DNA of 10,822 nt from Bacillota bacterium (GTDB lineage: Bacteria > Bacillota > Dehalobacteriia > UBA4068), in assembly GCA_017439615.1 (NCBI GenBank), contig JAFSIU010000075.1:1-10822 (forward strand), read 5' to 3'. The notes below the pieces were generated by a model. It made no database searches, was not told the DNA's origin, and saw nothing but the letters and a program-made list of their open reading frames with translations. The position numbers and the translations under genes were made by a program. Shown in pieces: positions 6,481-10,822 of this stretch; positions within the stretch are counted from its first letter, which is position 1, and every line of letters starts with the position of its first letter.

Positions 6481-6798
6481 TTACCTCCTGATTAAGATAT
6501 AAACTACTAATGCTGCTGCTGCCAGATACAGTAAGGGAAGTCCGAGAACATCCTGAGGAAGAGTGGCAACAACAAGCACAACAACATGCATTAAAGTAAA
6601 TAAGAAAGCAAACGGAAAGAAGCCGCTATAATCAGGTGAAATACGCACGGGAGCAATATCCTGACCACTGGCATATTGCTTAAGCTTAGCCTCAGATTCA
6701 CTGCCTTTGGGAGCTAATCCGTTCATTGTATATACAAACAACAAACCTAAGATGATGAATATGGCAAAGGCTACCGGTGGTGTTAATAAAAAACTCAT
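6481..6798 (-). CDS. Small membrane subunit resembling NuoA (complex I subunit 3), divergent
   Basis: A 105-residue protein with about three membrane helices (residues 8-26, 60-80 and 83-102) and a polar loop between the first two. Topology, length, loop position and gene order directly before the NuoB-like gene all point to NuoA. The loop carries YASGQD where NuoA has a YECG-type motif. The second helix reads FLFTLMHVVVLVV where NuoA has a F-D-V-E motif, so both conserved acids seem to be replaced, with His71 in the Asp position. The match is therefore structural rather than by signature, and a hydrogenase-specific subunit of independent naming is possible. Ribosome site AGGTGA precedes the ATG, and the upstream gene ends ten bases away. 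Confidence 0.7.
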   Translation of the reverse strand: MSFLLTPPVAFAIFIILGLLFVYTMNGLAPKGSESEAKLKQYASGQDIAPVRISPDYSGFFPFAFLFTLMHVVVLVVATLPQDVLGLPLLYLAAAALVVYILIRR

Positions 6799-6808
6799 AT
6801 TCTATCAC

Positions 6809-7132
6809 CTACCCTTTCAATTTTTCCAAAGCGGAAATATTAAGCGAACCGTTCTTGCGATAGCAGTTTACTGCAATACCGGCTGCAACGATTGCAACTG
6901 CAACCTCACAGACAATAATTGTAATGATAAAGCTTTGTATCAATGCCATATTTCCTGCAACCAAGCCTGCAAGTATCAGCAGAAGGGTCACAGCCTTCAT
7001 CATAACTTCAACAGCTATAATTACACGAATGAGATTATTTGTCCTGATCAATGTATATACCGCAGCAATAACAATAGTCAAGGCGGCGACCAGTACGGAA
7101 ACAGTGAAAAGATTAAAATCTGCTGTATTCAT
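6809..7132 (-). CDS. NuoK/MrpC-like membrane subunit
   Basis: A 107-residue protein with three membrane helices. In complex I this subunit carries two buried glutamates that form part of the proton path. Both are present: Glu42 in VIIAVEVMMKAVTLLL and Glu76 in IIVCEVAVAIVAAGI. The polar C-terminal tail (RKNGSLNISALEKLKG) is ordinary. The start is the ATG at 7132, because AAGGAGG (7142-7148) is nine bases upstream; an in-frame TTG at 7141 abuts the ribosome site directly and is unlikely. The start is one base after the stop of the NuoJ-like gene. Confidence 0.9.
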   Translation of the reverse strand: MNTADFNLFTVSVLVAALTIVIAAVYTLIRTNNLIRVIIAVEVMMKAVTLLLILAGLVAGNMALIQSFIITIIVCEVAVAIVAAGIAVNCYRKNGSLNISALEKLKG

Positions 7133-7133
7133 A

Positions 7134-7625
7134 TTAATCAACCTCCTTAAAGAATACTGTTATTCCAAAAACAGCGGCCAAAACCAAAACTATCTGACCG
7201 ACAATATCAGTTTGTCTGGTATTCCACAGCACTTCTTTGAAATCATAGCCAAGTTCATTCCCCTGAATGACAATACCTGCCTGCTGGCTGAGGAAATATG
7301 CGGTAGCTGCCACAACAACTGCAAGTATGAAAAATAAAGGGGCAAATTTTTTGTTGTGCAGCTTGCGCTCCTCATAGTCTTCCCTTTTACTCTTAGCATC
7401 AGTCATACTGATAGTAGAAATAAATACAACAGTAATCAGGCCAGCACAAACAGAAAGCTCAAAAACCGCGCCCCACGGTGCTGCAAGTATGAAAAGAATT
7501 ATTGTCAGCATAACGCTTGCACAAGCAAGTGCAACAGCAGACTTCAATAAGCTTTTCTTGGTGAGTGCTAAAAGAAGAAAAAGCACCATTATAACCAAAA
7601 GAATCAATAAAGTAATTCCTGTCAT
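7134..7625 (-). CDS. NuoJ-like membrane subunit
   Basis: A 163-residue protein with five predicted membrane helices, at about residues 3-21, 27-48, 52-74, 93-112 and 143-160. The third helix, ELSVCAGLITVVFIST, matches the pi-bulge helix region of complex I subunit 6, which takes part in conformational coupling. The pairing NuoJ then NuoK is the same as in complex I operons. A 30-residue extracytoplasmic or loop segment separates helices 4 and 5. AGGAGGT lies five bases before the ATG, and the upstream gene stops ten bases away. A relation to MbhD/MrpB-type proteins is possible, since these share ancestry with NuoJ, but the separate downstream NuoK makes NuoJ the simpler name. Confidence 0.85.
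   Translation of the reverse strand: MTGITLLILLVIMVLFLLLALTKKSLLKSAVALACASVMLTIILFILAAPWGAVFELSVCAGLITVVFISTISMTDAKSKREDYEERKLHNKKFAPLFFILAVVVAATAYFLSQQAGIVIQGNELGYDFKEVLWNTRQTDIVGQIVLVLAAVFGITVFFKEVD
7142..7148 (-). promoter_or_regulatory. Ribosome binding site deciding the NuoK-like start
   Basis: AAGGAGG forms part of the last codons of the NuoJ-like gene. It is nine bases before the ATG at 7132, and it touches the alternative TTG at 7141, which therefore cannot be the start. Confidence 0.75.
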
Positions 7626-7635
7626 GCTACACCTC

Positions 7636-9102
7636 CTAAATCAAGCCATTGGCTTTTAAAACAGATAAAACAACAGGAATCAAAACACTGCCTGCAACAG
7701 TCAATGCAGACAAAACAATGGCGGCAGCTTTATTTGATACACTGCTTTCTTTGATATCCGCAAACTCTTCCCTGCTCTTACCAAAGAAAACAGCTTTCTG
7801 CAAACGCAGGAAATAAGCTATCGTTACAAGACTGGCAATAAGCGCAATTGCGGCTGCAGCTTTAAATCCTGCAAGCCAGGCAGCAAGAATAATCAGGAAT
7901 TTGCTCCAGAAGCCTGAAAGCGGAGGAATGCCTGCAGCAGACAAAAAAGATAAAACAGAGGATATACTGGTAACGGGCATTTGTTTGCCGAGTCCGCCTA
8001 ATTGCGTGATTTCCAAAGTACCTGTTTCACGCTCTATGGCATCTGCATTGACAAACAAAGAGCCTTTAAACAAAGAGTGATTGACAAAATGCAATACAGC
8101 ACCGACAATAGCAAGCGGTGTACCAACTGCAACAGCTAAAACGATATAACCTAATTGGCTGATAGAAGAATAAGCTAAAATACGCTTGAAATTGCTCTGT
8201 GCCATAGCAGTGAAAGCACCAAAGCAAATTGCAAGCAAGGCAAATATCATCAGAATGTCAGTTACAAAACCGAAATCAGGAAGGATAAAACCGAAAACTC
8301 TGATAAGCGCGTAAATTCCGCAAGCCTTTGTAACAATACCGCCCATCAAAACAGAAACAGAGGCAGGAGCCGATTGATAAGCATCCGGTACCCAACCATG
8401 AAAGGGAGTGATACCTGCCTTGATACAAAGACCAACCAAAACAAAACATAATCCAAGCTGGAAAAGGAAATAGTTGGCAGTATAGCTCTTGCTGAGAAAT
8501 GCCTGAATTTCTACAAAATAGAGTGAGCCTGTGTTCATAAAGATAAAGGCCATACCGATCAACAAAAATGCAGTCGCCAAAGCAGACATAAGAAAATACT
8601 TAAATGAGCCCTCAAGCCCCTGACTATCCTTATTCAAAGCTACAAGTATAAACGCGCAAATACCTGCAACTTCAAGGAAAACATAGAATGAAAACAAATC
8701 TGTCACCATAACCATGCCGTTGATGGCCAACATAATGATAACAGCCAGGTTAACAAAGCTGTATTTTTTTTCAGGACGCAGACTGTCTTTGGCAACCAAT
8801 GCTGCACAAAGCACAGATAATGCAGTACAAGCGATAACAACACAGGATGTAAGATCAAGATAGAAAAATGAGGCATTTGCAGCTTTCATATCCCATAATA
8901 AAGAGAAAGACACATAATCAAATTTTGTCAAAAGCTGTATGCATTCAACAACTGCAGAGATAAGTACAAGCAAGCTTAATCCTGTCAAAAAGTGAACTGC
9001 AATTTTGTCAGAAACTCTGCGAGGCAAAAGATTAAAAACAAAAACAGCTGCCAAGGGCAAAACAAAGAAGGAATATAATACAAGCATATCAACAGTATTC
9101 AT
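7636..9102 (-). CDS. Antiporter-like proton-translocating subunit (NuoN/MrpD/HyfF-like)
   Basis: A 488-residue polytopic membrane protein of the proton-conducting transporter family, about fourteen helices. The charged residues of the half-channels are visible: Glu144 in FLEVAG (helix 5), Lys228 in GLCIKAGITPFHGW (helix 7), Lys259 in VTKACGIYALIR (helix 8), His338/His342 in LHFVNHSLFKG, and Lys401 in PLSGFWSKFL (helix 12). The arrangement NHSLFKGSLF and the helix-8 Lys resemble MrpD and NuoN more than NuoL, and the length agrees. There is no lateral helix at the C-terminus. AAGGAGG and an ATG at 9102 follow the NuoL-like stop by 14 bases. With the neighbouring NuoL-like protein it would form the distal pumping arm. 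Whether H+ or Na+ is moved cannot be read from the sequence. Confidence 0.92.
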   Translation of the reverse strand: MNTVDMLVLYSFFVLPLAAVFVFNLLPRRVSDKIAVHFLTGLSLLVLISAVVECIQLLTKFDYVSFSLLWDMKAANASFFYLDLTSCVVIACTALSVLCAALVAKDSLRPEKKYSFVNLAVIIMLAINGMVMVTDLFSFYVFLEVAGICAFILVALNKDSQGLEGSFKYFLMSALATAFLLIGMAFIFMNTGSLYFVEIQAFLSKSYTANYFLFQLGLCFVLVGLCIKAGITPFHGWVPDAYQSAPASVSVLMGGIVTKACGIYALIRVFGFILPDFGFVTDILMIFALLAICFGAFTAMAQSNFKRILAYSSISQLGYIVLAVAVGTPLAIVGAVLHFVNHSLFKGSLFVNADAIERETGTLEITQLGGLGKQMPVTSISSVLSFLSAAGIPPLSGFWSKFLIILAAWLAGFKAAAAIALIASLVTIAYFLRLQKAVFFGKSREEFADIKESSVSNKAAAIVLSALTVAGSVLIPVVLSVLKANGLI

Positions 9103-9116
9103 TTTTCATTCCCTCC

Positions 9117-10822
9117 TTATAAATTAATGATAAAAGCAATAAAGACAGCTGCCAAACCGATAATGCACCATATCAGATGTGCTGAGATCTTGCCGCGATT
9201 TATTGCCGAAGTTTGTGCCGAAACAAATTCGGCAGCCTTCACAAATGCGATATCATAGACTGCATTAATGCCGCGATCTATCTTATATGCCAGAATCGAC
9301 AAATATTTTACTATGAAAAGCAAAATATTATATGGATCAAAAGCACCTTTCTCAGCTACATCATATATGCCTTTGAGACCTACACAGTAGCGAAAATGAT
9401 CTGATGCCTTAAGCGGAACACCACCGCCTGCCTTGAGACCGAGAATGTGATTGATTACAGATAAAAGCAGAACGATCAATGTAATAGTTAAGAGCAAGGT
9501 GTTGTTCGGGAAGCCAGCAAAGGATTCACCGTGCAGCACAGCTTCGCCAAGAGCAGGCTGAATAAACATCAACAGCGGGTATTCATTGAACAAACCGAAG
9601 AATATGCACAAAACAGCCAGAATTAACATTGGAAGCAACATACCAAAAGGAGCTTCTTTAACATTCTTGTGTTCTTCGGGCATTTTGCCGAAGAAAACTG
9701 TATGACCAAGCTTGAGGAAAGAAGCAGCAGTAAGGAATGCACCTAGAACAGCAATGATATAGAAAACTATATTAGTTTCCAATGCAGCATCAAACACAAG
9801 CTCTTTGGAGAAAAATCCATTGAAAGGAGGCACACCGGAAATGGACAAAGCAGCCAGCATAAAGCATATAGCAGTTATGGGCATAACATTTGCAAGCCCA
9901 CCAAGCTTTTTAAGATCGGTAGTACCGGTCCTGTATTCTACAGCACCTGAGGTCAGGAATAATAAGCATTTATAAACAGCATGGTTAAGCATATGGAAAA
10001 GGCCGCCGACAATACCGACAGGTAAGGCTGTGCCTATACCCAATACCATATAGCCTACCTGACTTATAGCATGGAATGATAAAAGCTTTTTGAAATCCTT
10101 TTGAATCAATGCCATTGCAACAGCACAGATGAGAGTAATTGCACCGATAGCCATAACAACGATGCTTGCAACAGAACCATGCTGGAAATCATAAAAATCA
10201 ACAACAATGCGAACCAGTAAATAAATACCAACAAGCTTTTCAATCGCTGCCGGCAGAAATGCCATAAAAGGAGCAGGAGCATCTTCTGAAGCAGTAGGTA
10301 TCCAGCTGTGGAAAGGCATAGATCCGGCCTTGCCAATAGCACCAAGCAGCATCATAAAGAAGCCGACAGCGCCCAAACCTTCAATTGGCAGCTTACTAAT
10401 ATCAGACATATGCATAGAGCCTGCCAAATAACATGTAATACCGATACCCATCATAAGTATCAGATCAGCTACACCATTAACGACTAAAGCTTTAACTGCA
10501 GTTTTGATAGCAGTTTTATTCACTGCAACAAGCATACCAAAAAGCAGCACAAGCAGACCTTCCCAGAAGAAGAGCATTACGCCCATATTAGAGCATAAAA
10601 CTGCTCCATTCACAAAAGCAATAGTAAGAAGATAATAGAAGAAATATGTATTGGCATAGTCTTTCTTTCTCAATGCAACCATTGAAAAGAGACCTACCAA
10701 AACAGTGAACATGGATACTGCCAGAATAATGAAATATGACAGTTGATTCAAGCTGAATTCAAGATCAAAACCAAAACCAGCCCAGGGATAAATCAACTCA
10801 ACATCGGTATTATAAAGCAAAA
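9117..10822 (-). CDS. Antiporter-like subunit with lateral-helix tail (NuoL/HyfB-like), 5' partial
   Basis: The frame stays open to the right edge, so the N-terminus lies outside; the TTG near 10820 is probably internal. 567 residues are visible, numbered here from that codon. Channel residues are Glu87 in FFWEGLLV (helix 5), Lys164 in IGKAGSMPFHSW (helix 7), Lys195 in IEKLVGIYLLVR (helix 8), His276/His280 in LFHMLNHAVYK, and Lys339 in NGFFSKELVF (helix 12). After helix 14 come about 90 residues (478-567) with FDPYN, a long amphipathic stretch and a final membrane helix, which is the architecture of the lateral helix that braces the complex I membrane arm in NuoL. The position 190 residue, where NuoL has a conserved His, is Pro. 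It is the first operon gene seen; a further antiporter or MrpE-G-like genes may lie upstream. Confidence 0.9.
   Translation of the reverse strand, partial: LLYNTDVELIYPWAGFGFDLEFSLNQLSYFIILAVSMFTVLVGLFSMVALRKKDYANTYFFYYLLTIAFVNGAVLCSNMGVMLFFWEGLLVLLFGMLVAVNKTAIKTAVKALVVNGVADLILMMGIGITCYLAGSMHMSDISKLPIEGLGAVGFFMMLLGAIGKAGSMPFHSWIPTASEDAPAPFMAFLPAAIEKLVGIYLLVRIVVDFYDFQHGSVASIVVMAIGAITLICAVAMALIQKDFKKLLSFHAISQVGYMVLGIGTALPVGIVGGLFHMLNHAVYKCLLFLTSGAVEYRTGTTDLKKLGGLANVMPITAICFMLAALSISGVPPFNGFFSKELVFDAALETNIVFYIIAVLGAFLTAASFLKLGHTVFFGKMPEEHKNVKEAPFGMLLPMLILAVLCIFFGLFNEYPLLMFIQPALGEAVLHGESFAGFPNNTLLLTITLIVLLLSVINHILGLKAGGGVPLKASDHFRYCVGLKGIYDVAEKGAFDPYNILLFIVKYLSILAYKIDRGINAVYDIAFVKAAEFVSAQTSAINRGKISAHLIWCIIGLAAVFIAFIINL

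Noticed and set aside
4086..10822. Respiratory complex I (NADH:quinone oxidoreductase)
   Set aside because: The D-like subunit keeps both CxxC nickel motifs, the B-like subunit has CxxC and not adjacent cysteines, a HycI-type protease is encoded in the operon, and NuoE, NuoF and NuoG are missing.
1..10822. CRISPR arrays, tRNA or rRNA genes, insertion sequences
   Set aside because: Looked for on both strands; no regularly spaced repeats, no cloverleaf-like segment and no transposase motifs were seen, and there is no gene-free stretch above about 110 bases.

Overview
The window comes from an anaerobic bacterium, most likely a Firmicute of the clostridial type. The grounds are moderately AT-rich DNA, strong AGGAGG ribosome binding sites, a single-chain FGAM synthase with a fused glutaminase domain, and a long energy-converting hydrogenase operon. 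The genus cannot be read from the sequence. All placements rest on reading motifs and gene order; no database search was possible.

Layout. Positions 1-559 (+) hold the 3' end of purL, the glutaminase domain of FGAM synthase, closed by a strong hairpin terminator. Positions 663-2114 (+) encode a lipoprotein of the serpin family, with a duplicated linker between the lipid anchor and the inhibitor domain. Everything from 2145 to the right edge is one tightly packed operon on the minus strand. It converges on the serpin gene at a hairpin that looks usable as a terminator from both sides.

The operon, in order of transcription (right to left), encodes: a NuoL-like antiporter subunit (5' end outside the window), a NuoN/MrpD-like antiporter subunit, NuoJ-like, NuoK-like and NuoA-like membrane subunits, a hydrogenase small subunit (NuoB-like), a NuoC-like subunit, the NiFe large subunit (NuoD-like), a NuoH-like subunit, a two-cluster ferredoxin subunit (NuoI-like), a HycI-family maturation protease, and an unlisted 45-residue membrane miniprotein. 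Gaps are 16 bases or less, and several neighbours overlap by 1-8 bases.

Working together, these genes would make a group 4 membrane-bound NiFe hydrogenase. Electrons, probably from ferredoxin, pass through the NuoI-like and NuoB-like clusters to the NiFe centre, where protons are reduced to H2. The NuoH/A/J/K/N/L-like membrane arm would couple this to ion pumping. Both CxxC NiFe motifs are intact and a dedicated protease gene is present, so this is a hydrogenase and not complex I. NADH-module genes (nuoE, nuoF, nuoG) and formate dehydrogenase are absent from the window. Points of most interest are the complex-I-like gene order with a NuoA-like subunit that has lost its acidic pair, the 45-residue terminal ORF, the charged tails on two adjacent peripheral subunits, and the lipid-anchored serpin.
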